Part shown: positions 25,569 through 35,011 of the stretch, in pieces
How positions within the stretch are numbered: the first letter of the stretch is position 1
Layout of the letters: each line of letters begins with the position of its first letter
Origin: Pseudothioclava nitratireducens
Lineage (GTDB): Bacteria > Pseudomonadota > Alphaproteobacteria > Rhodobacterales > Rhodobacteraceae
Length of the DNA: 64,000 nucleotides
Assembly (NCBI RefSeq): GCF_029210495.1
Contig: NZ_JARGDK010000006.1
Span: forward strand, 1-64,000
Direction: 5' to 3'
Program-made: the position numbers and the translations under genes
The notes under the pieces: generated by a model
The model's database searches: none
What the model was told of the DNA's origin: nothing
The model's input: only the letters and a program-made list of their open reading frames with translations

Positions 25569-26900
25569 TCACTTTTCGGGCAGCAAACCACGCGGGCTGA
25601 AGCGCAGAACCAGAAGCAGGATCAGACCCATCGTCAGCAACCGCATATGCGCCGCCGAATCGATCAGGTGTTGCTTGAGGCTGCCCTCGGACATTTGCGC
25701 GGTGACAAATTCCATCATATCGGGCCCCCAGGCCTCGGCCTTGATCCAGAGATACCAGATCAACACGCCACCCAGCACCGAACCCCAGTTATTGCCGGAG
25801 CCGCCCACGATCACCATCACCCAGATCAGGAAGGTATAGCGCAGCGGGTTGTAAGACGACGGCGTCATCTGCCCGTCAAGCGTGATCATCATCGCGCCCG
25901 CGAGACCACAGACCGCCGAGCCGAGGATGAAGATTTGCAGATGCCGCTTGGTGACATGCTTGCCCATCGCCGCCGCCGAAATCTCGTTATCGCGGATCGC
26001 GCGCATCATCCGGCCCCAAGGCGATTTCAGCGCCATTTCAGAGGCCCAGATCAGCGCCAGAAGGATCACGGCAAAAAGGCCCGTGTAAAGGAGTTTCACG
26101 AGGATCGTGGAGCCCGTCACCGGATCGAGGCCGAAGCTTGCCATACGCTCGACGAAGCCCGGATCGTTTTGCAGGTCGATCTCATAGGGGACAGGCCAGG
26201 GGCGGGGGATGCCGTTCACGTTCATCACGCCCCGGCCCAGCCATTCCTCGTTGCGCAGGACGGAAACGATGATCTCACCAATCCCGAGCGTCGCAATAGC
26301 AAGGTAGTCAGAGCGCAGCCCGAGAGCGGTCTTGCCGATCGCCCATGCAGCCGCAGCCGCCATCAGCGCACCCACGGGCCATGCGATCAGCGTCGGCCAG
26401 CCCAACCCACCGAGATAGCCGGTGGCCGAGGGGTTGATCGCCTCGATCATCGCCACTGCCGGGTCGAGAAGCGCCCGGTAGGCAAAGAACCCCGCGATCA
26501 GCGCCGCCGGAATGGCGATCAGCCGAATGCGCTTGGCCTGCGTCTTGTTGATCCAGACGGCCAGGCCAAGCGTGACGATGGCAACCGCCAGCGCGAGCAG
26601 AACACCCAGACCGCCCGCCTTGAACGCGCCGGGGGTGGGGGGCATTGCGATCAGCACAGGTGCCAGACCGCCAAGCGCGACGAAGCCGACAACACCCACG
26701 TTGAACAGCCCCGCATAGCCCCATTGTACATTCACCCCGAGCGCGAGGATCGCCGAGATAAGGCCCATGTTGATGATGCCGAGCGCGCCGTTCCAGCCGT
26801 TGCTCAGGCCCTCGAACACGAGGAGCGCGGCCATGATCGCAAAGAGAACGGGTGCGCGCCACTGGCCGCCCCAGGCTTCCTTGGGTTGATGCTGGCTCAT
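25569..26900 (-). CDS. livM: branched-chain amino acid type ABC permease LivM
   Basis: A 443-residue inner-membrane permease of the LivM group with about ten hydrophobic segments. It is longer than the about 330 residues of short LivM proteins because of an extended N-terminal half, which is common in alphaproteobacteria. The conserved region [18 protein letters not shown] and the segment [19 protein letters not shown] near the ATPase contact are present. It overlaps livH by four bases and is the last gene of the operon. Substrate could be branched-chain amino acids or another small amide. Confidence 0.93.
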   Translation of the reverse strand: MSQHQPKEAWGGQWRAPVLFAIMAALLVFEGLSNGWNGALGIINMGLISAILALGVNVQWGYAGLFNVGVVGFVALGGLAPVLIAMPPTPGAFKAGGLGVLLALAVAIVTLGLAVWINKTQAKRIRLIAIPAALIAGFFAYRALLDPAVAMIEAINPSATGYLGGLGWPTLIAWPVGALMAAAAAWAIGKTALGLRSDYLAIATLGIGEIIVSVLRNEEWLGRGVMNVNGIPRPWPVPYEIDLQNDPGFVERMASFGLDPVTGSTILVKLLYTGLFAVILLALIWASEMALKSPWGRMMRAIRDNEISAAAMGKHVTKRHLQIFILGSAVCGLAGAMMITLDGQMTPSSYNPLRYTFLIWVMVIVGGSGNNWGSVLGGVLIWYLWIKAEAWGPDMMEFVTAQMSEGSLKQHLIDSAAHMRLLTMGLILLLVLRFSPRGLLPEK

Positions 26901-27907
26901 ACCGATTTCCCCTTGAACAGGCCGGTCGGCTTGAACAGCAGAACGGCAATCAGGATGACGAAGCTCACCGCGAATTTATATTCGGTCGAGAGCAATTGCA
27001 GCAGCCCGTCGGGCTCGAAGGCGGGCAAGAGATAGCCCGCCACCTTTTTCCACGCATAGGTCACGCCGATCTCGGAAAAGGCGATGACGAAACCACCAGC
27101 AATGGCGCCCAGCGGATTGCCCAGACCGCCGAGGATTGCCGAGGCGAAGATCGGCAGCAGCAGGTGGAAATAGTTGAAGGCCTTGAAGCTCTTGTCGAGC
27201 CCGTAAAGCACGCCCGCCGTAGTCGCCAGCGCCGCCGCGATGATCCAGGTGACCGCGACCACGCGGCTCGGATTGATCCCCGACAAAAGCGCCAGATCCT
27301 CGTTATCCGAAAACGCCCGCATGGATTTCCCGGTGCGCGTGCGGTTGAGGAACCAGAACAAGGCCGCCACGATCAGCGCGGCCATGACGATGGTGATGAT
27401 CTGGCTCGAGCGGATCGGCAGGGGCTCTGCCAGCCCGGTCATGTCGCGGAACTCGCGCGCGGTGATGACGAACCGTGCCCCGTCGGCAAAGTTGATGTCA
27501 TCCACCCCGATCAGAAACCGGGTCAGCGCGTTCATCATGAACATGACACCGACCGAGACCATCACGATCACGACCGGCGCCGCGCGCACCCGGCGGTAAT
27601 AGCTATAGACGAGCTTGTCGGTTGCCAGCACCAGAACCGCCGTGGCCGCAATCCCCACAGGCAGCGCCAGAAGGGCCGTCGGCAGCGGGCCAAAGCTGAC
27701 ACCCATCGCCTGAAGCCCCCAGGTCACCATGATGGTGATCGCGGTGCCAAAGGCCATCGTGTCGCCATGGGCAAAGTTCGAGAAGCGCAAGATCCCGTAG
27801 ATCAGCGTCACCCCAAGCGCGCCGAGCGCAAGCTGCGAGCCATAGGCCGTCGCGGGGATCAGAATATAGTTGGTGATCGCCACCAGAGCGTTGAGGATAT
27901 CCATCAC
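26897..27907 (-). CDS. livH: branched-chain amino acid type ABC permease LivH
   Basis: A 336-residue permease of the LivH group with about eight membrane segments. The N-terminal ALGVTLIYGILRFSNFAHGD and the late GLGNPLGAIAGGFVIAF segments are typical. It forms the channel with LivM. Its start overlaps the extra periplasmic gene by four bases (ATGA) and its stop overlaps livM by four, so translation of all three is coupled. Confidence 0.94.
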   Translation of the reverse strand: MMDILNALVAITNYILIPATAYGSQLALGALGVTLIYGILRFSNFAHGDTMAFGTAITIMVTWGLQAMGVSFGPLPTALLALPVGIAATAVLVLATDKLVYSYYRRVRAAPVVIVMVSVGVMFMMNALTRFLIGVDDINFADGARFVITAREFRDMTGLAEPLPIRSSQIITIVMAALIVAALFWFLNRTRTGKSMRAFSDNEDLALLSGINPSRVVAVTWIIAAALATTAGVLYGLDKSFKAFNYFHLLLPIFASAILGGLGNPLGAIAGGFVIAFSEIGVTYAWKKVAGYLLPAFEPDGLLQLLSTEYKFAVSFVILIAVLLFKPTGLFKGKSV

Positions 27908-28341
27908 TCCGCCTCCTCGCAGGTGCCTTCATAATAGAGCGCAAGCCCTTCATCGACCATGTGGACCGAGTAGCGCCCGGTGCCGCCCGACATGGTCAAG
28001 AGCCGCTGCGTGCGCTCTGCATTGAAGGCGGTAAAACCAAAAAGTCGCGCGCCAAAGCTGCCATCCGTGATCGGGGCCGCCTTGAAGTCGCCCGTCACAT
28101 CGCTCACCTCGACGGTGAAGATATCGGGCGGCGCCGTTTCCGGATCGGCGGGGACATAGGTGTTCGGGTCGGGGACGTATCGGATCGTCATCTGGTAATC
28201 CGTGTCCTGACAGCCATCGGTGCCGATACATTCGGTGGTGAACCGACAGGTGATCTCTTGCAGGCCGGTGTCGGCCAGCGCGAGGCCGGGCAGGGCGGTC
28301 GCCAGTGTCAGGGCGGTCAGGCTCAGCAGCGGTTTCGCCAT
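27904..28341 (-). CDS. exported protein of unknown function inside the liv operon
   Basis: A 145-residue protein with a clear signal peptide (MAKPLLSLTALTLATALPGLALA) and a mature part of about 122 residues containing three cysteines early (ITCRFTTECIGTDGCQDTD) and one near the end (GTCEEAE), so one or two disulfides are likely in the periplasm. The rest is predicted beta-rich. It lies between livF and livH with a three-base gap on one side and a four-base overlap on the other, so it is an integral operon member. I do not recognise the family. An accessory role in uptake is inferred from position only. Confidence 0.8.
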   Translation of the reverse strand: MAKPLLSLTALTLATALPGLALADTGLQEITCRFTTECIGTDGCQDTDYQMTIRYVPDPNTYVPADPETAPPDIFTVEVSDVTGDFKAAPITDGSFGARLFGFTAFNAERTQRLLTMSGGTGRYSVHMVDEGLALYYEGTCEEAE

Positions 28342-28344
28342 GAC

Positions 28345-29049
28345 TCAGCCCCCCAGGAAGGTGCGGCGCACCTCCGGATCGGCCATCAGCGCGGCCCCGG
28401 TATCGGTATATTTGTTCGCGCCCTGCACCAGAACATAGCCGCGATCCGCGATCTCCAGCGCCTGCCGGGCGTTCTGTTCAACCATGAGGATCGAGATGCC
28501 GGTGCGGGCGACCTCGATGATACGGTCGAACAACTCGTCCATAACGATGGGCGACACGCCCGCCGTCGGCTCGTCGAGCATCAGGAGTTTCGGCTTCGTC
28601 ATCAGCGCGCGACCGACCGCGACCTGCTGGCGCTGGCCGCCGGACAATTCGCCGGCATTCTGATGCCGTTTGTCGCGCAGGATCGGGAACAGCTCATAGA
28701 CCTGCTCCATCGTGTCGGTGAAGTCATCTTCGCGGATGAAGGCCCCCATTTCGAGGTTCTCCTCGACCGACATCGTCGGGAAGACGTTGTTGACCTGCGG
28801 CACGAAGCCCATGCCCTTTTTCACGCGCTCTTGCGGCGACAGGGCCGTGATATCCTCGCCATCAAGCTTCACATGGCCCTCGCGCAGGTTCAGCATGCCG
28901 AACACCGCCTTCATCGCGGTCGATTTGCCCGCCCCGTTCGGGCCGACGATGACCGCGATCTGGCCTTTCTCGACCTGAAGCGTGCAGCCATGCAGGATGT
29001 TGGTGGCGCCATAGCCGCCCACCATGTCCGATGCGTCCAGAAAGCTCAT
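28345..29049 (-). CDS. livF: branched-chain amino acid type ABC ATPase LivF
   Basis: A 234-residue ATPase: Walker A GPNGAGKST, signature LSGGQRQQVA, Walker B KLLMLDEPTAG and the LivF-typical ILMVEQNARQAL switch region. It overlaps livG by four bases. LivF and LivG form the heterodimeric motor of the importer. Length is normal. Confidence 0.95.
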   Translation of the reverse strand: MSFLDASDMVGGYGATNILHGCTLQVEKGQIAVIVGPNGAGKSTAMKAVFGMLNLREGHVKLDGEDITALSPQERVKKGMGFVPQVNNVFPTMSVEENLEMGAFIREDDFTDTMEQVYELFPILRDKRHQNAGELSGGQRQQVAVGRALMTKPKLLMLDEPTAGVSPIVMDELFDRIIEVARTGISILMVEQNARQALEIADRGYVLVQGANKYTDTGAALMADPEVRRTFLGG

Positions 29050-29906
29050 GCTGCGCCCCCATGTCCTGCTTCATCGCCAAGTCCGGGCTGTGCGCCGTGG
29101 CTTTCATGGCGGGCGGTTTCGCTGTCGATCTCGGCCTTGACCTTGTTCTTGAGGCCGCGACCCAGATAGGCTTCGATGACTGCCTCGTTCTGCATGATCG
29201 TTTCCGCGGAACCTTCGGCGAGCACCTTGCCCTCGGCCATGACGATCACCGGGTCGCACAGGCGCCCGATGAAATCCATGTCGTGCTCGATCACGCAGAA
29301 AGTATAGCCGCGCTCTTTGTTCAGACGCACGATCGCGTCGCCGATCGTGTTGAGAAGGGTGCGGTTCACGCCCGCGCCGACCTCATCGAGGAACACGATC
29401 TTGGCTTCGACCATCATCGTCCGGCCAAGTTCCAGAAGCTTCTTCTGCCCGCCCGAGAGGTTCCCGGCCTTTTCATCCTTGAGATGCGAAATGGTCAGAA
29501 AATCAAGAACTTCATCGGCCTTCTTAAGAAGCGCAGCCTCTTCCTGTGCGATGCGGGAGCGGTGGAACCACGTATTCCAAAGGCTCTCCCCCGACTGATC
29601 GCCCGGCACCATCATCAGGTTCTCGCGCACGGTCATCGAGGGGAATTCATGCGCGATCTGGAACGTGCGCAGCAGCCCCTTGTGGAACAGCTCATGCGGG
29701 GCAAGCCCGGTGATATCCTCGCCATCCATCGTCACCGTGCCTGAGGTCGGTTTATGAACCCCGGCGATCACGTTGAACAAGGTGGATTTTCCGGCACCGT
29801 TCGGGCCGATAAGCCCGGTGATGGAGCCGGTTGCGATCTCGAGCGATGCATTGTCGACAGCGCGGAAGCCGCCGAAATGCTTATGCAGGTTTTCGACCCT
29901 GATCAT
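29046..29906 (-). CDS. livG: branched-chain amino acid type ABC ATPase LivG
   Basis: A 286-residue ATPase with Walker A GPNGAGKST, signature NLSGGQKKLLELGR, Walker B IVFLDEVGAGVN and switch region CVIEHDMDFI. The C-terminus extends about 35 residues beyond short LivG proteins with a polar tail. Start at 29906 (MIRVENLHKHF) follows AGGGGA; an ATG at 29924 is possible. It is separated from the binding-protein gene upstream by a hairpin terminator at 29967, which would lower its expression relative to that gene. Confidence 0.94.
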   Translation of the reverse strand: MIRVENLHKHFGGFRAVDNASLEIATGSITGLIGPNGAGKSTLFNVIAGVHKPTSGTVTMDGEDITGLAPHELFHKGLLRTFQIAHEFPSMTVRENLMMVPGDQSGESLWNTWFHRSRIAQEEAALLKKADEVLDFLTISHLKDEKAGNLSGGQKKLLELGRTMMVEAKIVFLDEVGAGVNRTLLNTIGDAIVRLNKERGYTFCVIEHDMDFIGRLCDPVIVMAEGKVLAEGSAETIMQNEAVIEAYLGRGLKNKVKAEIDSETARHESHGAQPGLGDEAGHGGAA

Positions 29907-29966
29907 GCAGTCCCCTGACTTCATGCGTTACATGAAGAATGCCTCTTTGGGCGTTGTTATTAATGC

Positions 29967-29994
29967 GAAACAGCCCGGTTTCCCGGGCTGTTTC
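29967..29994 (-). terminator. stem-loop after the liv substrate-binding protein gene
   Basis: GAAACAGCCCGG (29967-29978) pairs perfectly with CCGGGCTGTTTC (29983-29994) around a four-base loop. It lies 16 bases past the binding-protein stop and upstream of livG. Partial read-through would yield the usual excess of binding protein over membrane components. Confidence 0.82.
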
Positions 29995-30010
29995 ATCTCT
30001 GATATGCGTC

Positions 30011-31195
30011 TTAGCGATACTTGACGGTTTCGATCACGCCGTCCTTGATTTCGATTTCGCGGAAGGTGCCGGCGGATTCACCCGCGCCGATCAGCTCGAC
30101 CGAGGACGCGCCGATATAGTCGATATCGGTGCCCGCGGCGATCAGTTCGAGCGCTTTGCCCAGCTCACCTGCGAGGATCGGCTCGCCCGGTGCGTTGGCG
30201 ATATCCATGACCTTGTCCTTGTAGACGCCCGGATCGGTCGTCCCGGCCGCGGCCATCGAGAGCAGGATCAGCGCAGCGGCGTCATAGGCTTCGCCCGCGT
30301 AAACGTCCGAGCCATTGAAGCCCGCCGCTTCCGCCAGCGCCATGAACTTGTCCTTGCCTTCGCCTTCAGCCGAAGGAATCTGACCGAACGAGCCGTTCAC
30401 TTCCGCGCCGAAATTCTCTTGCAGCTTGTCGCCAACCATGCCGTCCGGGAAGACGAAGGTCGAGAAAGCGCCCGAGTCGATCGCGCCACGCGTGATGGCC
30501 GAACCGCCTTGGTCAACATAGCCCGCCACCACGAGCGCCTCGCCACCAGCGGATGCCAGCGCGCCGACTTCGGCGGCGTAGTCCGACTTGCCATCGTCAT
30601 GCGCGGCGTTGATCGTGACTTTGCCGCCCGCGGCCTCGAAGGCTGCCTGGAAGCTGTCGGCAAGACCCTTGCCATAGTCGTTGTTGGTATAGGTCACGGC
30701 GACTTCCTTGATGCCGTGCTCCATGATGATCTCGGTCATCACTTCGGACTGACGGGCATCCGACGGTGCGGTGCGGAAGAACAAGCCGTTATCTTCGAGC
30801 GACGAGAGCGCGGGCGAGGTCGCCGAGGGCGAGATCATCACCATGCCATTCGGCATCGCGACGTTTTGCAGCGAGGCGGTGGTTTCGCCCGAGCACATGC
30901 CGCCGACGATCCCTTTGACGCCTTCGGTGGTCACCAGACGCTCAACCGTCGCGGTGGCCGCGGCGGCATCGGCGCAGGTCGAGTCGCCGCGCACGGGGGT
31001 CACGGTCGCGCCGCCCATGAACTTGCCCGAGTCGCTGACCTCTTTCATCGCCAGTTCGGCGCCGGCAGCCATCGCCGGCGACATCGATTCCAGCGGACCG
31101 GTAAAGCCCAGCGAAATCCCGATCTTCACATCCTCTGCGAATGCCCCACCGGCGGACAGCGCAACGGTGGCGGTGGCAAGAAGCAGTTTTTTCAT
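30011..31195 (-). CDS. branched-chain amino acid type ABC substrate-binding protein
   Basis: A 394-residue periplasmic binding protein of the LivJ/BraC (Peripla_BP_6) family. The signal peptide MKKLLLATATVALSAGGAFA is followed by EDVKIGISLGFTGPLESM, the usual start of the mature domain. SPSATSPALSSLEDNGLFFRT and VTYTNNDYGKGLADSF are family hallmarks. The start at 31195 fits the signal peptide; an ATG at 31249 does not. It heads the liv operon. The ligand, amino acid or amide, cannot be decided from sequence. Confidence 0.93.
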   Translation of the reverse strand: MKKLLLATATVALSAGGAFAEDVKIGISLGFTGPLESMSPAMAAGAELAMKEVSDSGKFMGGATVTPVRGDSTCADAAAATATVERLVTTEGVKGIVGGMCSGETTASLQNVAMPNGMVMISPSATSPALSSLEDNGLFFRTAPSDARQSEVMTEIIMEHGIKEVAVTYTNNDYGKGLADSFQAAFEAAGGKVTINAAHDDGKSDYAAEVGALASAGGEALVVAGYVDQGGSAITRGAIDSGAFSTFVFPDGMVGDKLQENFGAEVNGSFGQIPSAEGEGKDKFMALAEAAGFNGSDVYAGEAYDAAALILLSMAAAGTTDPGVYKDKVMDIANAPGEPILAGELGKALELIAAGTDIDYIGASSVELIGAGESAGTFREIEIKDGVIETVKYR

Positions 31196-31290
31196 ATGTT
31201 TCACTCCCGTGTTGGAACAGTGTCCTGCGCGAAGGTTAGTGCGGACCATGGCAAAAGAAAATAGCAGGCTCTTGCTTAGTCAGCGTCATT

Positions 31291-31307
31291 TTGACCCTTG
31301 GGTCGAA
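31291..31307. promoter_or_regulatory. inverted repeat upstream of the liv operon
   Basis: TTGACCCTTGGGTCGAA contains the arms GACCC and GGGTC around TT. It lies about 95 bases upstream of the substrate-binding protein start, in the 178-base gap that must hold the liv promoter. It could be an operator. No convincing -35/-10 pair was found in the same gap. Confidence 0.3.
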
Positions 31308-31373
31308 GATTCTTGCGCGCAGGCGGATTATCCCGAATTTTCTGCGCGAGAAAGGGTGACGTTGCGCCGGTCG

Positions 31374-32492
31374 TCACTCTGGCAGATCATCCAGCGGGAA
31401 GCCGATCTCGAAGCCTTCGGCCATCGCGTCAAGCGCCTCGCCTGCGCTAACAGCATCGCTGCCAGCCGCAGCGCCCGAGGTGCCGCGCTCCCGGTAAGGC
31501 GTCGTCTGGTAATGCGCCCGATAGCATTTCGAGAAATGCGACGGCGAGGCAAAGCCACAGGCCAGCGCCACGTTGATCACGCTCATTTCCGTTTGCATCA
31601 ACAGGTTACGCGCCTTTTGCAGGCGGATTTCCATGTAATAGCGCTTGGGGCTGCGGTTCAGGTAGCGCCGGAACAAACGTTCGAGCTGCCGGGTGGACAT
31701 GCCGACCTCTTCCGCCAGTCGGGAGGGGCTGATCGGCTCTTCGATATTGGCCTCCATCCGGCCGATGACCTGGCTCAGCTTGGGGTGACGCACGCCGATC
31801 CGCGTCGGGATCGACAGGCGTTGGCTGTCCTGATCGGTGCGAATCGAGTTATAGATCAGCTGATCGGCCACCGTATTGGCCAGCGCCTCGCCGTGGTCGC
31901 GTGCGATCAGCCGCAGCATCAGGTCGATCGAGGCCATGCCGCCCGCCGTGGTCAGCCGGTTGCCGTCGATCACGAAAACCGATTTGGTCAGCAGAACTTC
32001 CTCGAAATCCTCGAGAAAGGCGTCCTGATTTTCCCAGTGGATCGTGGCGCGTTTGCCATCCAGCAGCCCCGCCTTGGCCACGGCCCAGGCGCCGGTGCAC
32101 AGACCGCCAACCGCCGCGCCCCGCCGCGCCTCCCGCCGGAGCCAGTTCAGGATCGGTTTCGAGGTCGCCTCGACCACGTCGATCCCGCCACAAACCAACA
32201 CGGTGTCATCGCGTGTCACCTCGTCGAGCCCCATGTCAACGCGCACCCGCACACCGTTGGAGCAGGTGGCCTCGTCGCCGGCCTCACTGGCCAGCCGCCA
32301 ATCATAAAGCTTGGCCCCCGCCACCTGATTGGCCAGACGCAACGGCTCGATCGCCGAGGTAAAGGCCATCATCGTGAACCGGTCGAGCAGCAAAAAGATG
32401 AAGCGGCGCGGTTTGGACGGTGGCGTGATCTTCATCGCGCCATGGGAGGGGGCCGGGCGGGCCGTTTTCTTGATGGGGGTGGATTTGCGCAT
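31374..32492 (-). CDS. GlxA-family transcriptional regulator (DJ-1/PfpI plus AraC)
   Basis: A 372-residue regulator. The N-terminal domain (about 30-200) has the DJ-1/PfpI fold with VLVCGGIDV and the nucleophile-elbow region GGLCTGAWAVAKAG; the C-terminal AraC domain (about 245-345) has two helix-turn-helix units, including SRLAEEVGMSTRQLERLFRRY and VALACGFASPSHFSKCYRAH. Such proteins control use of betaines, carnitine or other amines in many Proteobacteria. It stands alone between the liv operon and aroG, so neither target nor inducer follows from position. The start at 32492 could also be residue 20 (MKITPPSKPR). Confidence 0.9.
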   Translation of the reverse strand: MRKSTPIKKTARPAPSHGAMKITPPSKPRRFIFLLLDRFTMMAFTSAIEPLRLANQVAGAKLYDWRLASEAGDEATCSNGVRVRVDMGLDEVTRDDTVLVCGGIDVVEATSKPILNWLRREARRGAAVGGLCTGAWAVAKAGLLDGKRATIHWENQDAFLEDFEEVLLTKSVFVIDGNRLTTAGGMASIDLMLRLIARDHGEALANTVADQLIYNSIRTDQDSQRLSIPTRIGVRHPKLSQVIGRMEANIEEPISPSRLAEEVGMSTRQLERLFRRYLNRSPKRYYMEIRLQKARNLLMQTEMSVINVALACGFASPSHFSKCYRAHYQTTPYRERGTSGAAAGSDAVSAGEALDAMAEGFEIGFPLDDLPE

Positions 32493-32609
32493 TTGCGACC
32501 CGCATTGAATGATACCGACCTAAACAATCAGGGAACCCGGTCGCTCGCAAGAGGCGATTGAGCGGGCTGAATGGGAGCATGGGCCGCGGCAAAAAAGTGA
32601 AAATCGGGT

Positions 32610-32638
32610 TTGTTCTCGCTAACGGAGCCGCGTATAAG
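32610..32638 (+). promoter_or_regulatory. probable aroG promoter
   Basis: TTGTTC (32610-32615), a 17-base spacer and TATAAG (32633-32638) form a good housekeeping-type promoter. Transcription would start near 32645, about 29 bases before the aroG start, which has a strong ribosome-binding site (GGAGGAGAAG). Confidence 0.6.
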
Positions 32639-32673
32639 CGCGTCCTGATGCATCAAAACGCTCGGAGGAGAAG

Positions 32674-34047
32674 ATGGGCAAGGGGTGGACGAAATCGGAC
32701 TGGCGCGCGAAACCGCGGGTGCAGATGCCGGACTATCCCGACGCGGGCGCTCTGAACGCGGTCGAGGGCACGCTGGCGAAAATGCCGCCGCTGGTCTTTG
32801 CCGGCGAGGCGCGGCGCCTGAAATCCGATCTGGCCAAAGCCGCGCGTGGCGAGGCGTTCCTGCTGCAAGGCGGTGACTGCGCCGAGAGCTTTGGCGAGTT
32901 TTCCGCAGACAATATCCGCGACACGTTCAAGGTCATGCTGCAAATGGCCATCGTGCTCACCTGGGGCGCGAAGGTTCCGGTGATCAAGGTGGGGCGCATG
33001 GCGGGTCAGTTCGCCAAGCCGCGCTCCGCACCAACCGAGGTGATCGGCGGGGTGGAATACCCGAGCTACCGCGGCGACATCATCAACGGTTTCGACGCCA
33101 CGATGGAGGCGCGCCAGCCCGATCCGGCCCGGATGCTGCAAGCCTACACGCAGGCAGCGGCCTCGCTGAACCTGCTGCGCGCGTTTTCGACGGGCGGTTT
33201 CGCGGATATTCACCGCGTGCAAAGCTGGATTTCGGGCTTCACCGATGCCGATGAAGCCGAGCGCTATCGCAAGGTCGCGGATCAGATCTCGGAGGCGATG
33301 GATTTCATGGCGGCTGCGGGCGTGACCTCGGACACCGCGCATGAGCTGGGCACGGTCGATTTCTACACCTCGCATGAGGCGCTGCTCCTCGAGTATGAAG
33401 AGGCCCTGTGCCGCACCGATACCACGACCGGCCTGCCGATCGCGGGCTCGGGCCACATGCTGTGGATCGGGGACCGCACCCGCCAGCCGGACGGCGCGCA
33501 TGTCGAATTCTGCCGCGGCGTCCAGAACCCGATCGGGCTCAAATGCGGGCCGACGACCACGGCGGACGATCTCAAGGTGCTGATGGCCAAGCTCAATCCC
33601 GAGAACGAGGCCGGGCGTCTGACGCTGATCGCACGTTTCGGCGCGGGCAAGGTCGGCGAGCACCTGCCGCGTCTGGTGCAGGCGGTTAAGACCGAGGGCG
33701 CGAATGTCGTCTGGTCCTGCGATCCGATGCACGGCAACACCATCAAATCGGCCTCGGGCTACAAGACGCGGCCTTTCGACTCGGTGCTGCAAGAGGTGCG
33801 CGAGTTCTTCGCGGTGCATAATGCCGAAGGGACGATCCCGGGCGGCGTGCATTTCGAGATGACCGGCAAGGACGTGACCGAATGCACCGGCGGCGTGCGT
33901 GCCGTTTCCGACGAGGACCTGTCGAGCCGTTACCACACGGCCTGCGACCCGCGTCTGAACGCCTCGCAATCGCTGGAGCTGGCGTTCCTCGTCGCAGAGG
34001 AATTGCAAGCGCGGCGTGCCACGCAGAAATCCGCTGCAAGCATGTGA
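32674..34047 (+). CDS. aroG: class II 3-deoxy-7-phosphoheptulonate synthase
   Basis: A 457-residue class II (plant-type) DAHP synthase joining phosphoenolpyruvate and erythrose 4-phosphate, first step of the shikimate pathway. Family segments include [26 protein letters not shown], the metal Cys region in GGDCAES, and [11 protein letters not shown] near the C-terminal active site. Length is normal. It has its own promoter and an intrinsic terminator, so it is monocistronic. It feeds aroB and aroK encoded at 21.3-23.0 kb. Confidence 0.96.
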   Translation: MGKGWTKSDWRAKPRVQMPDYPDAGALNAVEGTLAKMPPLVFAGEARRLKSDLAKAARGEAFLLQGGDCAESFGEFSADNIRDTFKVMLQMAIVLTWGAKVPVIKVGRMAGQFAKPRSAPTEVIGGVEYPSYRGDIINGFDATMEARQPDPARMLQAYTQAAASLNLLRAFSTGGFADIHRVQSWISGFTDADEAERYRKVADQISEAMDFMAAAGVTSDTAHELGTVDFYTSHEALLLEYEEALCRTDTTTGLPIAGSGHMLWIGDRTRQPDGAHVEFCRGVQNPIGLKCGPTTTADDLKVLMAKLNPENEAGRLTLIARFGAGKVGEHLPRLVQAVKTEGANVVWSCDPMHGNTIKSASGYKTRPFDSVLQEVREFFAVHNAEGTIPGGVHFEMTGKDVTECTGGVRAVSDEDLSSRYHTACDPRLNASQSLELAFLVAEELQARRATQKSAASM

Positions 34048-34072
34048 TCGCCGCAGCACCTACAACACGCAG

Positions 34073-34105
34073 AAGGCCCGCTCCAACCGAGCGGGCCTTT
34101 TCTTT
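34073..34105 (+). terminator. intrinsic terminator after aroG
   Basis: AAGGCCCGCTC (34073-34083) pairs with GAGCGGGCCTT (34089-34099) and runs into TTTTCTTTT. It is a textbook Rho-independent terminator and probably also limits the convergent gene ending at 34118. Confidence 0.9.
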
Positions 34106-34117
34106 TACATCAATCTG

Positions 34118-34849
34118 TTACGCGTCACTCTTCACAAGCTTGAACATCGCCCGACGCTCATCCGGGGAGAGTGCCTGCGCCGGTCGGTCATCAGCGCGGC
34201 GGCCGCGTGTCAGATGCGGAAAGAGCGGCTCGAACCCCTCCGGCGCCTCTGCGAAACCAAGCGCTTGCGGTCGGGGCGGTGCAGGGGTTTCGCGCGGCGT
34301 GGGGGCGCCCGGCTTGATTGGGGTCACCGTGGCTGCGGCCACTTCGAAGCGGCGCGGCGTGCGACCGATCTCGCCGGTGGCGATCAGGCAACCAAGCGCG
34401 CGGGTGACATCGCCCAGATCGGATTGCAGCGGCAAGATCAACAGCTTGGCGGTCATTTCGGGCTTGCCGATCATGGTTTCGGCGCGCAGCTCAACTTCGA
34501 CCACTGCCGGCTCCTGAAACATCGCCTCGTTGATCTCGGCGATCCGTTTGCGCCCGGCCGGGGCAAACAGCGCCGTGAGCGGCATGCCCCGCACCTCCAT
34601 GCCCATCAGGTCGTTCAGATGCATTCCCGCCAGCCGGAACCGCCCCATGCCGGGCGCGACACGTTCGAGGATGAACGCGTATTCCAGCGCACGCTCGATC
34701 CCTCTAGGGTCCACATCGGTGCGCGAGGGCACAAGCCGACCGCGGCGCAACCCTTCCCAATAGCCACGCAGCTCGTTGATGATCTGATCGGGACGGGGGC
34801 CGATCCCAAGATCGAGCACATTCCCAAACCGGTCGTTATCGCGTTTCAT
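34118..34849 (-). CDS. PAS-domain protein (PAS_5 type)
   Basis: A 243-residue cytoplasmic protein. Residues about 20-165 form a PAS_5-type domain (RPDQIINELRGYWEGLRRG, FRLAGMHLNDLMGMEVRGM) common in alphaproteobacteria as a stand-alone sensor of unknown ligand. A Pro-rich linker (PIKPGAPTPRETPAPPRP) leads to a short charged C-terminus. The start at 34849 (MKRDNDRFG) has GAGGTGGG upstream. No output domain is present, so it must act through a partner. It is transcribed alone, convergent with aroG. Confidence 0.82.
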   Translation of the reverse strand: MKRDNDRFGNVLDLGIGPRPDQIINELRGYWEGLRRGRLVPSRTDVDPRGIERALEYAFILERVAPGMGRFRLAGMHLNDLMGMEVRGMPLTALFAPAGRKRIAEINEAMFQEPAVVEVELRAETMIGKPEMTAKLLILPLQSDLGDVTRALGCLIATGEIGRTPRRFEVAAATVTPIKPGAPTPRETPAPPRPQALGFAEAPEGFEPLFPHLTRGRRADDRPAQALSPDERRAMFKLVKSDA

Positions 34850-35011
34850 GATCCCACCTCGATGACACGCACCCAGAGCACAGGTCTCGGGGTCACTGAC
34901 TAGCACTCCTGCCTTCGGCGGATTTGGGTCTTTCGGTTGACCCCGGGAGCGAAATGATTACTGAACTCTTAATACGCCTTTTTTCTGCCACATGGGGAAC
35001 TAAAGTCTTAA

